Assembly: GCF_019805165.1 (NCBI RefSeq)
Contig: NZ_RWIJ01000002.1
Span: 248,001 to 312,000 of the forward strand
DNA length: 64,000 nt
Source of the DNA: Azospirillum sp. 412522
Lineage (GTDB): Bacteria > Pseudomonadota > Alphaproteobacteria > Azospirillales > Azospirillaceae
Direction of reading: 5' to 3'
Shown here: in pieces, positions 1 through 8,465 of the stretch
Position numbering within the stretch: the first letter of the stretch is position 1
Layout of the letters: the number at the start of each line of letters is the position of its first letter
The notes under the pieces: model-generated
The model's input: the letters and a program-made list of their open reading frames with translations, nothing else
Told to the model about the DNA's origin: nothing
Databases searched by the model: none
Position numbers and translations under genes: made by a program

Positions 1-2
1 TG

Positions 3-617
3 CTGCTCGACTTCCTCACTGCCTTTCCCCGGGTGCGGATCGAAGCCTTCTACAGCGACCGCTTCGTCGATCTGGTGGGTGAGGGGTTCGACCTTGCCAT
101 CCGCATCGGCCGGTTGCCCGACAGTTCGCTGGTGGCCCGCAGGCTGGCGGTGGACCGGCGGCTGATCTGTGCCGCGCCTTCCTACCTCGCGTCGCGTGGA
201 ACCCCGAGGGAACCGGTCGATCTGGCCGGCCACGATGCGCTGCAGTTCGCGCTGTTCGTTTCGCCGTCGGAATGGCGTTTCGCCAGGGGACGGGAGCGGA
301 CGCGGGTGCGGGTGTCCGGGCCGCTGCTGACCGACAATGCCGAAAGCCTCCTCCACGCCGCCGTGGCCGGGAAAGGGTTGATGATGTGCTCGGAGTGGCT
401 GGCCGGGCGGGAACTGGCCGACGGGCGTCTGGTCCCCGTGCTGCCGGACTGGACGGTTGAAGGCGTAGTCGAGGGTGGGGGCGGGCGCGATGCCGACGGG
501 GAGACCGCGATCCACCTGATCCGGCCCTCCGGCCGCTTCATTGCCGGCAAGACCAGGGCCTTCGCCGACTGGATCACCGACAGGCTGTCGCCGCCACCCT
601 GGAGCCGGCTGCCCTGA
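3..617 (+). CDS. LysR-family transcriptional regulator, C-terminal part (5' end outside window)
   Basis: The frame is open from base 3, so the gene begins upstream of the window; 204 residues are visible. They look like the effector-binding half of a LysR regulator: a stretch reading YSDRFVDLVGEGFDLAIRIG, then LPDSSLVARRL and a later DNAESLLHAAVAGKGL. This is the usual pattern of the CrgA/aminoethylphosphonate-like LysR subgroup. The helix-turn-helix domain is not in view. The downstream gene is convergent and its stop lies 12 bases away, so the regulated target is probably upstream of the window. The LysR gene starting at 33992 has a similar effector domain. Confidence 0.85.
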   Translation: MLDFLTAFPRVRIEAFYSDRFVDLVGEGFDLAIRIGRLPDSSLVARRLAVDRRLICAAPSYLASRGTPREPVDLAGHDALQFALFVSPSEWRFARGRERTRVRVSGPLLTDNAESLLHAAVAGKGLMMCSEWLAGRELADGRLVPVLPDWTVEGVVEGGGGRDADGETAIHLIRPSGRFIAGKTRAFADWITDRLSPPPWSRLP

Positions 618-629
618 GCGCCGCCCCGC

Positions 630-1793
630 TCAGTTCCCGTCGATCTCCACCCGCATGCGGACGAGGTCGCGGTTCCAGGTGATCCTGCATTTGTCCAGGT
701 TAAGCCGCGTCATGTAGACGTAGGCGGATTTGCCGACATCGTCGAAATTGCGGCCCTGGCTGCCGGGATCGAGCAGGGCGGGGTAATCGAAGGCCGCCGC
801 GTCGCCGCAGCCATGGCGGAACAGCAGCGGGGCGGCCCACAGAAGCTCCGGTTTCGACCAGCTGACCAGATCCGGCGAGGTGGTGGTCCAGATGCCGGTG
901 CGGCCGTCGCGGGTCATCGCCAGCGTGGCGATGAACAGGCCGCCGGCGCGGTGTCGGACGACGCTGCGCACCGTGCCTTGCAGGACGTCGGGGGCGACCG
1001 GCGCGCAGACATGGGTTTCCGGCGCGTCCCCAACCTGTCCGTCCCGGACGAAGCGGACGGAGTAGGATTTGCCGTCCCAGCCGCGCCAGGAGTTCGGATC
1101 GGCGAGGTTGTCGGTCCGCATCAGGCAGGCGCCGCGCCGTTGCGCCCCGAACCGTTCGGCCCACAGGAAGGCGTACCAATGGTCGCCGTTGCGGACGATG
1201 TTGCTGGGCGCGAAGTAGCCCGTGCGCTGGCCGACGTCGCCGCCGTAGGGATAGGGCAGCGCCGCGACGGTATGGTTGGGCGGCGCCGCGCTCAGCCGGA
1301 AGGTCGCCCCGCCATCGGTGGAGACCGCTGCGGTGATGCTGTTGCGCCAGCAGCGCATATACTCGCCGGACGGGCAGAGCGCCCGGCGCTTCTGCCCGTG
1401 GAACTCGTTGCTGACCAGGGCAAAGACCGTGCTGCCGTCCAGCGTGTAGAAGGACGAAATCCAGCTGCGGTCGTCGTTCAGCCGAGGATCGTCCTGGCCA
1501 TGGCCCTGGAAGATCACCGCGCAGTTCGGCCGCACGGCATCCAGCGACGGGCCGGTCAGCGCCCGCGCGGTGGAATGCGAGGCGATCAGATGCACGGTGC
1601 CGTTCGCGTCTCGGAAAGCGCGCGCCGGGGTATCCGGCGCGTCGCTCTCGGCGCAGGCGTCGCGTTGCCAGGAGGTGACCGTTTCCGGTTCCCCCGTCGT
1701 CCTGATCGTCAGCGCGTGGGCAGGCGCCGCGACCATGCCCAGCGCAAGCGCAAGCGCGAGTGCCGCGGTCCGGCGGGGCATGGCGGCCGTCAT
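630..1793 (-). CDS. secreted hypothetical protein, possible beta-propeller (glycosidase/sialidase-like fold)
   Basis: This encodes 387 residues with an N-terminal signal peptide (AALALALALGMVAAPAHA). The mature part has repeated strand-rich blocks with phrases such as STDGGATFRLS, YFAPSNIVRNGDHWYAFLW and GIWTTTSPDLVSWSKPELLW. These resemble the bladed repeats of sialidase or GH43-type propellers, but no catalytic set could be assigned. The start at 1793 is chosen because its ATG overlaps the upstream gene's stop as ATGA and is followed directly by the signal peptide; longer readings in this frame only shadow the upstream gene. Translational coupling suggests a shared role with the pyruvyl-transferase-like protein, perhaps on surface polysaccharide. 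The function is inferred. Confidence 0.75.
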   Translation of the reverse strand: MTAAMPRRTAALALALALGMVAAPAHALTIRTTGEPETVTSWQRDACAESDAPDTPARAFRDANGTVHLIASHSTARALTGPSLDAVRPNCAVIFQGHGQDDPRLNDDRSWISSFYTLDGSTVFALVSNEFHGQKRRALCPSGEYMRCWRNSITAAVSTDGGATFRLSAAPPNHTVAALPYPYGGDVGQRTGYFAPSNIVRNGDHWYAFLWAERFGAQRRGACLMRTDNLADPNSWRGWDGKSYSVRFVRDGQVGDAPETHVCAPVAPDVLQGTVRSVVRHRAGGLFIATLAMTRDGRTGIWTTTSPDLVSWSKPELLWAAPLLFRHGCGDAAAFDYPALLDPGSQGRNFDDVGKSAYVYMTRLNLDKCRITWNRDLVRMRVEIDGN

Positions 1794-3043
1794 TTGCCGT
1801 TGGCGATGGACTTCAGGAAGGGCGCCGGCTGCAGCCGGTTGGCGACCAGGAAGTCCAGATAGCGGGCCGCCGACTCCGCGCGGTGGCGGTCGTAGGCGTC
1901 CGGATCGAAATTGATCAGAGACTTCAGACGGTTGCGGGTCAGCGGCATCGTCAGGTCGGCGGCATCGGCATAAGGCACGCCGGTGTTTTCGCACAGTTCG
2001 CGCGTCCGGGAATCGATGGTGACCGTCAGGCCCATCCGCTCCGCCTGGATCGCCAGGGCGACGCCGTGGTAACGGCAGCCGATGGTCAGATCCTGCTGGC
2101 GCAGATTGTCCATCCAGGCCGGCACGTCATAGTAGGAGCGCATGTAGTTCCGGCACCAGGCCTTGAACTCCTCGAAGGAGTAGTGCGGCACGGTGTGGCG
2201 GTGGATTTCCTTCAGCGCATGCGGGTCGATGCCGTCGAACAGCCCGCGCGAGGCGCGGATCATCTCGCCCATCGACTGGACGATATACTGGCCGGGCGCG
2301 ATGGGATCCATCATCAGGGCGATCAGCTGGTGTTCGATCTCCCGCGTCTTCACCCAGGCCTGATGGCCGCCGGCGACGGTGATCGAGCGCGGCAGGTCGA
2401 GCGCCGACCAGTTGGCATGGATCTTCCGGCCCAGGCCCGGCGCCTGATTGAGGAAATGCGATGGGCAGCCGCCGGGCAGCGAGCCGGTGATGCCCAGCTT
2501 GTCGAGCTGCGCCGTGGTGTAGGCGCCGCGGGTGTAGATGTTGGGGGAGGTGGCCGAGGACGGGTTCGACGCCGCGATCACCTGCGCCCAGCGCAGCGTG
2601 CCGGGGCTGAGTTCGATGTCCTGGTCGTAGCTGTTCGCCTGGGCGCCCAGCCCGATGGCGATGATGGGCAGCCCGGATTTTTCCAGGTTCTCCGCCATCT
2701 GGCCGTAATCGGTGTGGCGGCCCAGCTGGTTGGCGCAGGGGATGACGATGAGATCGGCGTTGTTGCGCAGCGTCTCGGCTGAGGAACCCCAGCTGAAATG
2801 CTTCACCGGGTTGGTGATGTGGCTGCAGATCGAATGCACGAAGGCGAGGTTGCCGTTGTTGTGCCCGATGCCGTTGTACAGATCGTCGAACGCGGCGTTC
2901 GAGTAGAGGCCGAGATTCGGCGTCTTCCACAGCACCGCGACGCGCAGAGGCTGGGACGGCGCCCGAAGAGCAGGCTGGCCGACAGCCTGTCCGGAAGTGT
3001 GCGGCCGGTCGACAGGAGTATCGATGACGATGTCTTCAAGCAT
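1790..3043 (-). CDS. polysaccharide pyruvyl transferase family protein
   Basis: This encodes 417 residues from the ATG at 3043. The fold suggestion comes from the PS_pyruv_trans-like pattern: LRVAVLWKTPNLGLYSNAAF near the N-terminus, ADLIVIPCANQ and LPIIAIGLGAQANS in the middle, a GGHQAWVK segment, and TIGCRYHGVALAIQAERMG near the C-terminus, which matches the R-x-H-G-x-x-A-A/L signature of the family. Members usually add a pyruvate ketal to an exopolysaccharide sugar or act as WcaK-like enzymes. A reading from a TTG at 3157 would add 38 basic residues, but it runs into AT-rich promoter-like DNA, so the ATG is preferred. The gene is coupled to the following secreted protein. The acceptor is unknown. 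Confidence 0.75.
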   Translation of the reverse strand: MLEDIVIDTPVDRPHTSGQAVGQPALRAPSQPLRVAVLWKTPNLGLYSNAAFDDLYNGIGHNNGNLAFVHSICSHITNPVKHFSWGSSAETLRNNADLIVIPCANQLGRHTDYGQMAENLEKSGLPIIAIGLGAQANSYDQDIELSPGTLRWAQVIAASNPSSATSPNIYTRGAYTTAQLDKLGITGSLPGGCPSHFLNQAPGLGRKIHANWSALDLPRSITVAGGHQAWVKTREIEHQLIALMMDPIAPGQYIVQSMGEMIRASRGLFDGIDPHALKEIHRHTVPHYSFEEFKAWCRNYMRSYYDVPAWMDNLRQQDLTIGCRYHGVALAIQAERMGLTVTIDSRTRELCENTGVPYADAADLTMPLTRNRLKSLINFDPDAYDRHRAESAARYLDFLVANRLQPAPFLKSIANGK

Positions 3044-3208
3044 GTCGGCTCTAGCCTCGGGTCGGTGGATGCTGGAAACAGCAAAACGGTAAGCGCGGAA
3101 GAGGTAAGACTGCAAGTGACATCCTAACTGTATCAAAAGAAATTTATTTAGTGACAAAGAGCAGACGTTCTAACTAGTTTTTTCTTTCAAAATCTCGCGA
3201 TTTTACTT

Positions 3209-3226
3209 GACGATCATCTGATCGTC
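3209..3226. promoter_or_regulatory. palindrome, candidate operator
   Basis: GACGATCA and TGATCGTC form perfect 8-base arms around a 2-base centre. The site overlaps a TTGACG element at 3207-3212 that could serve as a -35 box. It lies upstream of the minus-strand pyruvyl-transferase gene. There is no T-run, so an operator is more likely than a terminator. Confidence 0.4.
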
Positions 3227-3227
3227 T

Positions 3228-3244
3228 TTCGATGTTACATCGAA
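3228..3244. promoter_or_regulatory. second palindrome, candidate operator
   Basis: TTCGATG and CATCGAA form perfect 7-base arms around TTA. It starts 2 bases after the preceding palindrome, in the same AT-rich island. Two different palindromes side by side suggest a regulated promoter. The binding protein is unknown. Confidence 0.35.
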
Positions 3245-3746
3245 TTTCGAACGATATTTTTTAGAGAGCGGAGCGGGGTTGAAAGCGGGGATGGGGCGCC
3301 CTATCTCGATGGGCATCCCGGAGATCGACGCCGGGACCATTTTCCAATCAGGGTGCCAGGAAGATTCGCCTGGGCGCCCCTTTTATGCCTTCTGCAAATT
3401 CCTATATAGAGTCTGTTGCGCCGCGCGATGGCGCTGCTCCGCCAGGATGGCTTTCGCCCCTATGATTTTTTGCTCCCCCTCGGTTCGGCCGCGCTGACCG
3501 CGTAACCCGACCGCTCCTCCCCGGCTTTGCCGCGTGTCGGCTGCCGCGTCCCTTTCCCGGTCGCGGCGCCGCCTGCGAGGCAGGTGAGTATCCGATCCCG
3601 CACCCCAGCCCGGTGCACGCCGTCTGGCAGCGTCGAATGCCGGCAACGCAGCGAACCAATAACCACCGTCAACAGGACCGACCCGAACAACGCCGGGGCC
3701 TTCGCCCAGGGCGCCGCTCCCGTCGGCTGGGAGAAAAAGAGACACC

Positions 3747-4706
3747 ATGCAGCGCAATGCTGAAACCCGCACCACTCAATCCCGTACCGTCCAATCCCGC
3801 ACTGCCCAGGCCGCCACGGTCGAACCCCGCTCCGCCGAGCCGATGCAGCTCTATCTTCAGGACGCCCGCAAATACCAGTATCTGACGCCGGAACAGGAAC
3901 ATGAACTGGCCGTCCGCTGGCATGACCGTCAGGACCCGGCCGCGCTCGACGAGCTGGTCGGCAGCCACCTGCGCCTCGTCGTCAAGATGGCGCGCGGCTA
4001 TCTCGGCTATGGCCTGCCGCTGGCCGATCTGGTGGCGGAGGGCAATGTCGGCGTGATGCAGGCGGCGCAGAAGTTCGATCCCGCCAAGGGGTTCCGCTTC
4101 GCCACCTACGCGTCCTGGTGGGTGCGTGCCGCGATCCAGGAATATGTCCTGCACAACTGGTCATTGGTGAAGATCGGCACCACCGCCGGGCAGAAGAAGC
4201 TGTTCTTCAGCCTGCGCCGCCTGAAGGCGCGGATGCAGGAGCTGGAGAGCGGCGACCTGTCGCCGGAGGCGGTGGAAAGCATCGCCACCGAACTGAACGT
4301 GTCGAAGGCCGAGGTGGTGGAGATGAACCGCCGCCTGGGCAACGACCGCTCGCTGAACGTCGGCCTGTCGGAGGACGGCGATGCCGAATGGCAGGACCTG
4401 CTGGCCGACGACCGGCCCGACCAGGAGACGACGCTGGCCGTTTCCGAGGAACGCCGCCAACGGCAGCAGTTCCTGAAGCTGGGGCTGGGCGTTCTGGACG
4501 ACCGCGAGCGCCGGATCCTGGTCGCCCGCCGCCTGCGCGACGAGCCGCTGACTCTGGAGGAGCTGAGCCAGACCTTCCACGTCTCGCGCGAGCGCGTGCG
4601 GCAGCTGGAGGTGCGCGCCTTCGAGAAGCTGCAGAAGGCGGTGATCGCCACCGCGCGGACCGAGCAGGCGACGGTGGAGAAGAACCGTCTGCTGATCAGC
4701 GCCTGA
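3747..4706 (+). CDS. rpoH: RNA polymerase heat-shock sigma factor RpoH (sigma-32 family)
   Basis: This encodes 319 residues. Sigma region 2 runs from about residue 70 to 140 (LRLVVKMARGYLGYGLPLADL, then GFRFATYASWWVRAAIQEYV). The RpoH box, QKKLFFSLRR, is at about 149-158 and separates RpoH from RpoD. Region 4 ends with the helix-turn-helix LTLEELSQTFHVSRERVRQLE. The first 30 residues are an unusual Gln/Arg/Thr-rich extension with a tandem QSRT repeat. The ATG at 3747 follows a purine-rich GGGAGAAAAAGAG site. The gene is monocistronic, ending at a strong terminator. Alphaproteobacteria often carry several rpoH paralogues, so this need not be the main one. Confidence 0.95.
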   Translation: MQRNAETRTTQSRTVQSRTAQAATVEPRSAEPMQLYLQDARKYQYLTPEQEHELAVRWHDRQDPAALDELVGSHLRLVVKMARGYLGYGLPLADLVAEGNVGVMQAAQKFDPAKGFRFATYASWWVRAAIQEYVLHNWSLVKIGTTAGQKKLFFSLRRLKARMQELESGDLSPEAVESIATELNVSKAEVVEMNRRLGNDRSLNVGLSEDGDAEWQDLLADDRPDQETTLAVSEERRQRQQFLKLGLGVLDDRERRILVARRLRDEPLTLEELSQTFHVSRERVRQLEVRAFEKLQKAVIATARTEQATVEKNRLLISA

Positions 4707-4746
4707 CCGGGCGGATCGGGCCATGGGGATGGAGTCGTGGTGATGG

Positions 4747-4780
4747 AAAGGCGCGGCTTCAGGCAAGCCGCGCCTTTTTC
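4747..4780 (+). terminator. rho-independent terminator of rpoH
   Basis: A perfect 13-bp stem (AAAGGCGCGGCTT pairing with its complement) encloses a 5-base loop, and the 3' arm runs into a T-rich tail. It lies 40 bases past the rpoH stop. Confidence 0.9.
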
Positions 4781-4933
4781 TTCGCCGTGCAGGCTCCGCT
4801 CCTCTACCGAACGAGGCTATCGGCCAATCCCCCAAAGCTCCTGCACTGATGGGCAGGGCGTCGTCGGTATCGGAACCCCCTTTTCGGAGCGCCGGTTGAT
4901 CGGGACGGTGCCATCATTTGAAAGGGCAGTCCC

Positions 4934-5725
4934 ATGGCTCGCGCCGCCAACACGCAACTCGCCATCGTGACCGGAGCCTCCAGCGGCATCGGCCTCGAAC
5001 TCGCCAGGAACTGTGCCGGCAACGGTTTCGATCTGGTGATCGCCGCCGACGATCCGGCGATCGAGCAGGCGGCCTTGGAACTGCGCAAGCTGGGTGCGGC
5101 GGTCGAGACGGTCCAGGCCGATCTCGCCACGCTCGACGGGGTTGACCGCCTCCATGCCGCCTTGAAGGGCCGCGCGGTCGATGCGCTGCTCGCCAACGCC
5201 GGGCACGGGCTGGGTCACGGCTTCCTGGATCAGGACTTTTCCGAAGCCCGGCACGTCATCGACACCAACATCACCGGCACGCTCTACCTGATCCAGAAGG
5301 TCGGGCGGGACATGCGCAGCCGCGGGCAGGGGCGCATCCTGATCACCGGCTCGATTGCCGGCTTCATGCCCGGCAGTTTCCAGGCGGTCTATAACGGCAC
5401 CAAGGCCTTCATCGATTCCTTCTCCTTCGCCCTGCGCGACGAGTTGAAGGACAGCGGCGTCACCGTCACCTGCCTGATGCCCGGTCCGACCGATACGGAG
5501 TTCTTCGAGCGGGCCGGCATGATGGACACCCAGGTCGGCCAGGGAAAGAAGGACGATCCGGCGATGGTCGCCAAGGTCGGCTTCGACGCCATGATGAGCG
5601 GCGAGGGCGACGTGGTCGCCGGCTGGAAGAACAAGCTCCAGACTGCGATGGCGACCGTCACCCCCTCCGGTGTGCTGGCCGGCCAGCACCGCAAGATGGC
5701 GGAGCCGGGGTCGGGCAAGCACTGA
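4934..5725 (+). CDS. short-chain dehydrogenase/reductase (SDR) family oxidoreductase
   Basis: This encodes 263 residues with the classical SDR layout: cofactor motif TGASSGIG at 13-20, NAG at 88-90, and a catalytic Ser140, Tyr153, Lys157 set in ITGSIAGFMPGSFQAVYNGT. The substrate cannot be read from the sequence. The C-terminal part (about 190-260) resembles the broad-substrate reductase group that includes DltE/YqjQ-like proteins. The ATG at 4934 follows a GAAAGGG site. It stands alone between the rpoH terminator and a convergent lipoprotein gene. Confidence 0.9.
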   Translation: MARAANTQLAIVTGASSGIGLELARNCAGNGFDLVIAADDPAIEQAALELRKLGAAVETVQADLATLDGVDRLHAALKGRAVDALLANAGHGLGHGFLDQDFSEARHVIDTNITGTLYLIQKVGRDMRSRGQGRILITGSIAGFMPGSFQAVYNGTKAFIDSFSFALRDELKDSGVTVTCLMPGPTDTEFFERAGMMDTQVGQGKKDDPAMVAKVGFDAMMSGEGDVVAGWKNKLQTAMATVTPSGVLAGQHRKMAEPGSGKH

Positions 5726-5752
5726 GGTGCCGGCCCGACTTCCACAGCCTCG

Positions 5753-6217
5753 TCAGGTATCCAGGCAACCACCCTTTGGTGCGACGGTGATGCGGATCAG
5801 TTCCGACCCGCCTCCGCCGAAGACGTTGCCGCCGGTGTAGGTCAGGCAGCCTTCGTTGCGGTAGATGACCTGGAGCCGCTGGGCGTCGTTGCCGAAATAG
5901 AAGGGGATCCAGCGCTTGCCGGTCTCGTGCCGGATCATGTTGTCGGGCGCGCCGATCAGGGTGGAGACCTCCTCCATCGTCATGCCGATCTGCAGCTTGG
6001 AGAAGCGGCTGCCGGGGGCCGGGGTGCCGATCACCTCGCCCTCGTACCGGCCGTCGCGCGACTTCACCATGCGTCCGCCCGGCGTCGACGGCGCGGCCGA
6101 GGCGGTGGCGCCGGTTCCGTCGCCGGTGGCGGATCCCTGCTGTTGTCCGGCGCAGCCGATCAGCAGCGCCACGACGGACAGTGCGGACAATGCCGTCCAA
6201 GTCGTCTTTCCCACCAT
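5753..6217 (-). CDS. outer-membrane lipoprotein with SmpA/OmlA (BamE-like) domain
   Basis: This encodes 154 residues. A lipoprotein signal peptide ends in the lipobox LIGC (Cys22), followed by a low-complexity Gly/Ala/Ser/Thr linker. The C-terminal half carries the BamE/SmpA signature (FSKLQIGMTMEEVSTLIGAP), then a region with an aromatic WIPFYFG. BamE-like domains usually sit on the periplasmic face of the outer membrane. The ATG at 6217 is preferred over an upstream GTG at 6229 because GAGGA lies 6 bases before it. It converges on the SDR gene and there is no assembly-complex partner nearby. Confidence 0.8.
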   Translation of the reverse strand: MVGKTTWTALSALSVVALLIGCAGQQQGSATGDGTGATASAAPSTPGGRMVKSRDGRYEGEVIGTPAPGSRFSKLQIGMTMEEVSTLIGAPDNMIRHETGKRWIPFYFGNDAQRLQVIYRNEGCLTYTGGNVFGGGGSELIRITVAPKGGCLDT

Positions 6218-6361
6218 ATGTTTCCTCACCGGATCTGTTCTGGCCGTTGCCCATGTATGGGCGACTATGAGTGCGATAACCCCATGACGGCATTGGCAAA
6301 GGCGGATGAAGAATGCCTAAGAGGGGTAGTAACAAATGGCGGCGTGGCGATGGCTTGGCCT

Positions 6362-7141
6362 TCAGGACGAAGGCTCTGCCTGCCGTCTGCCGGTATAGTT
6401 CTTGAACAGGTCGTAATCGGTGTTGCAGCGCACTTGCGCCAATCCGGCCGCCGCCATCGCGTCGGTGATGACCTCCGGTTCGACGCAGCGGTCGATCGTC
6501 TCCCAATAATAGCGCATCAACGTCCGTCCGCTCTCGCCGCCGCCGCTGAGGCGGGAAACCGTGGGCACCACCATGCCGAGATAGGCGTTCATCAAATGGC
6601 GGGTGACCGGGCGACGCGGCCGACCGATCTCCATCGCCAGCACGGCCCCGCCGGGGCGCAGCACGCGGTGGAATTCCCGGAAGGTGGCGGTCAGGTCGCC
6701 GACATGGCGGAGCGCGTAGCCGATGGTGACGAGATCGACGCTGGAGTCGGCCAGCGGCAGCGCATCGGCCACGCCCTGGATCAGCGGAATCGACAGGCTG
6801 CGCCGCGCCTCGGCCAGCATCGCCTCGCTGAGGTCGAGGCCGACGACGTCGCCGGGATCGCCGCAGATCGCCACCGCCTCCCGCGCGACCAGACCGGTGC
6901 CGATGGCGACGTCCAGCACCCGCATGCCCGGCCGCAGCCCGGCCCGGCGCAGGCATTGCGCACGGTACCAGGAGCCGGAGCCGAGCGCGAAGATGGCGTT
7001 GATGCGGTCGTAATGATGGGCGGTCCGGTTGAACAGCCCGCGGACGAAGCGCAGCCTCTGCGCCTTGTCGCCATAATAGCTGTCCAATACCGGGTGCGGT
7101 TCGACGGCGGTGCCGACGCGGGGAGAGGGTTCGGTCGGCAC
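6362..7141 (-). CDS. UbiE/COQ5-like class I SAM-dependent methyltransferase
   Basis: This encodes 259 residues. An N-terminal FNRTAHHYDRINAI matches the UbiE-type start region. The SAM motif I is VLDVAIGTG at 75-83, followed by VVGLDLSEAML and a post-motif ALRHVGD. C-methylation of quinones is the family's usual role, but many relatives act on other lipids or polyketides. The gene faces the same way as the MipA-like gene, 49 bases downstream of it, and lies at the edge of the aryl-polyene cluster. It may be a ubiquinone/menaquinone-type enzyme, or it may be recruited to that cluster; the sequence does not decide. Confidence 0.8.
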   Translation of the reverse strand: MPTEPSPRVGTAVEPHPVLDSYYGDKAQRLRFVRGLFNRTAHHYDRINAIFALGSGSWYRAQCLRRAGLRPGMRVLDVAIGTGLVAREAVAICGDPGDVVGLDLSEAMLAEARRSLSIPLIQGVADALPLADSSVDLVTIGYALRHVGDLTATFREFHRVLRPGGAVLAMEIGRPRRPVTRHLMNAYLGMVVPTVSRLSGGGESGRTLMRYYWETIDRCVEPEVITDAMAAAGLAQVRCNTDYDLFKNYTGRRQAEPSS

Positions 7142-7190
7142 GGCGGTGTCTCCTTGGCGGTTGGACCCGGACCCGGCCGGGAACTGGGGG

Positions 7191-8063
7191 TCAGTCGAGG
7201 ATGTCGCTCACCGCGCTGACGCGGCTGTCGGACCGGTAGAGCGAGAAGCTGAAGCCGGCCCCGACCGACAGGTTCACGTCACGCTTGTAGAGCGGGCTGT
7301 CGTTGTTGGTGGCGCCGGAGAACAACTCTCCGCGGACGGCGCCGAAGGCGGAAATCCGCTCGGTCAACGGCATGACGAGCGAACTGTGCAGCCTCAGGCC
7401 GAGATAGCCGGCGCCCGCGTCGTAGGCCGGGCGGCCCGGGCGCGCATATTGCGGGTCGACCTGATAGAAATAATCCATCAGATGGCTGGAGGCGAAGATC
7501 GGACCCAGGCTGAGGCGGAACTGGTCGTCGCCCGAAATCAGCCCGGCCTTGCTGTAGGCGACGTCGGGCGCGAAGACGAGGCCACGGTATTTGACGCGGC
7601 TGAAATCGGTGGAGAAGACACTGCGCACCGGCAGGGTCAGGTCGATCCGATCATGCCGCTCCGTGTCCCGGTGCAGGTTGATTTTCAGCGCCGGGCCGAC
7701 CTCCCCCAGCAAATCGATGTCCGGCATGCCCTGCCGTGCCCGGTTGTGATCGGCCGAGGAACCGAGCGCGCCCTCCAGACTGACCTCGAAGGTCACGCGG
7801 TCGGAGCGGTAGAGCCGGCCCTGGATGCCGTTGCGGTCGGCGCGGAGCACGTCGCCGCGGTAGATGACGTAAGGCAGGGCGGCGGCCTGGACATGGTTCT
7901 GGTCGGCCGCGGGATAGTCGGGGATATAGCCGGCGCCGCCGCCGATGCCGATCTCGAACAGCGGCTTGCCGGCATCCTGCGCGTCGGCCCGATCCGGCAG
8001 TAGGAAGATCGCTGGCACGGCGCAGGCGGCAACGGCGAACGTCGTCGGCAACACACGCACCAT
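7191..8063 (-). CDS. MipA/OmpV family outer-membrane protein
   Basis: This encodes 290 residues starting with a signal peptide (VLPTTFAVAACAVPAIFLL, cleavage near ADAQ). The mature chain has alternating strands and the family patterns FEIGIGGGAGYIPDYPAADQ near its N-terminus and a C-terminal strand ending in YRSDSRVSAVSDILD. MipA/OmpV proteins are small outer-membrane barrels linked to murein-enzyme scaffolding or to osmoregulation. The ATG at 8063 gives the clean signal peptide; a longer frame adds an unlikely Cys/Pro-rich leader. It is divergent from the halogenase-like gene and may share its promoter region. Confidence 0.8.
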   Translation of the reverse strand: MVRVLPTTFAVAACAVPAIFLLPDRADAQDAGKPLFEIGIGGGAGYIPDYPAADQNHVQAAALPYVIYRGDVLRADRNGIQGRLYRSDRVTFEVSLEGALGSSADHNRARQGMPDIDLLGEVGPALKINLHRDTERHDRIDLTLPVRSVFSTDFSRVKYRGLVFAPDVAYSKAGLISGDDQFRLSLGPIFASSHLMDYFYQVDPQYARPGRPAYDAGAGYLGLRLHSSLVMPLTERISAFGAVRGELFSGATNNDSPLYKRDVNLSVGAGFSFSLYRSDSRVSAVSDILD

Positions 8064-8465
8064 GCATCTCCGGTTGAGTTGGTCGGTTTCGGATGGCCGG
8101 CATCTTGTGGGCGGAAATCCCGGCAGGCAAGTGGGTTCGCATGACACCAAATGGGTAACCACTCAAGACTGTTGCGTGGAATCAAGTGCATCGGGGGAAA
8201 TCCGCAGCACTGCACGGCGGTGCCGAAATCATACTGAAACATTGCTGCGGCAGGATACTCAAACAGTGAATCCTGATATCGCTGTCGGCTGGATATATCT
8301 TTTTGGCTAGGTCCCGGATAAACGGCAATGTCGGGCTTTTGTCCCTGGATCGCATGCGAATGGGTTTGGTAAAATATTCGCAGGAGTTGCCGGTCGCCAG
8401 CGCCAGGAACAGGTATCCACGTCGATCACCCCCAAAGCGGGACAACCGGGAGAGCAGCGAAGCCC
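8064..8465. other. 402-bp divergent promoter region
   Basis: This lies between the MipA-like gene (minus) and the halogenase-like gene (plus). The stretch 8220-8380 is AT-richer than its flanks and should hold both promoters. No strong palindrome or RNA motif was recognised. A small minus-strand open frame at 8182-8445 lacks protein-like character. Confidence 0.5.

Larger units (their letters stand above)
3044..3746. other. 703-bp intergenic region between divergent genes
   Basis: No convincing gene is present. The part at 3120-3270 is markedly more AT-rich than its surroundings and holds two adjacent palindromes, so it is the likely promoter and operator region for the minus-strand pyruvyl-transferase pair. 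The part at 3400-3746 is the leader of rpoH. An open frame at 3279-3497 has no recognisable protein character. Confidence 0.6.

Noticed and set aside
3401..3410. CCTATATAGA as a sigma-32-type -10 element of an rpoH promoter
   Set aside because: No matching -35 element lies at the right distance, so the call could not be supported.
3279..3497. Small plus-strand open frame before rpoH
   Set aside because: It has no ribosome site or conserved character and overlaps the probable leader.
8182..8445. Minus-strand 87-codon frame in the divergent promoter
   Set aside because: Composition is not protein-like and it would occupy the only promoter space for two genes.
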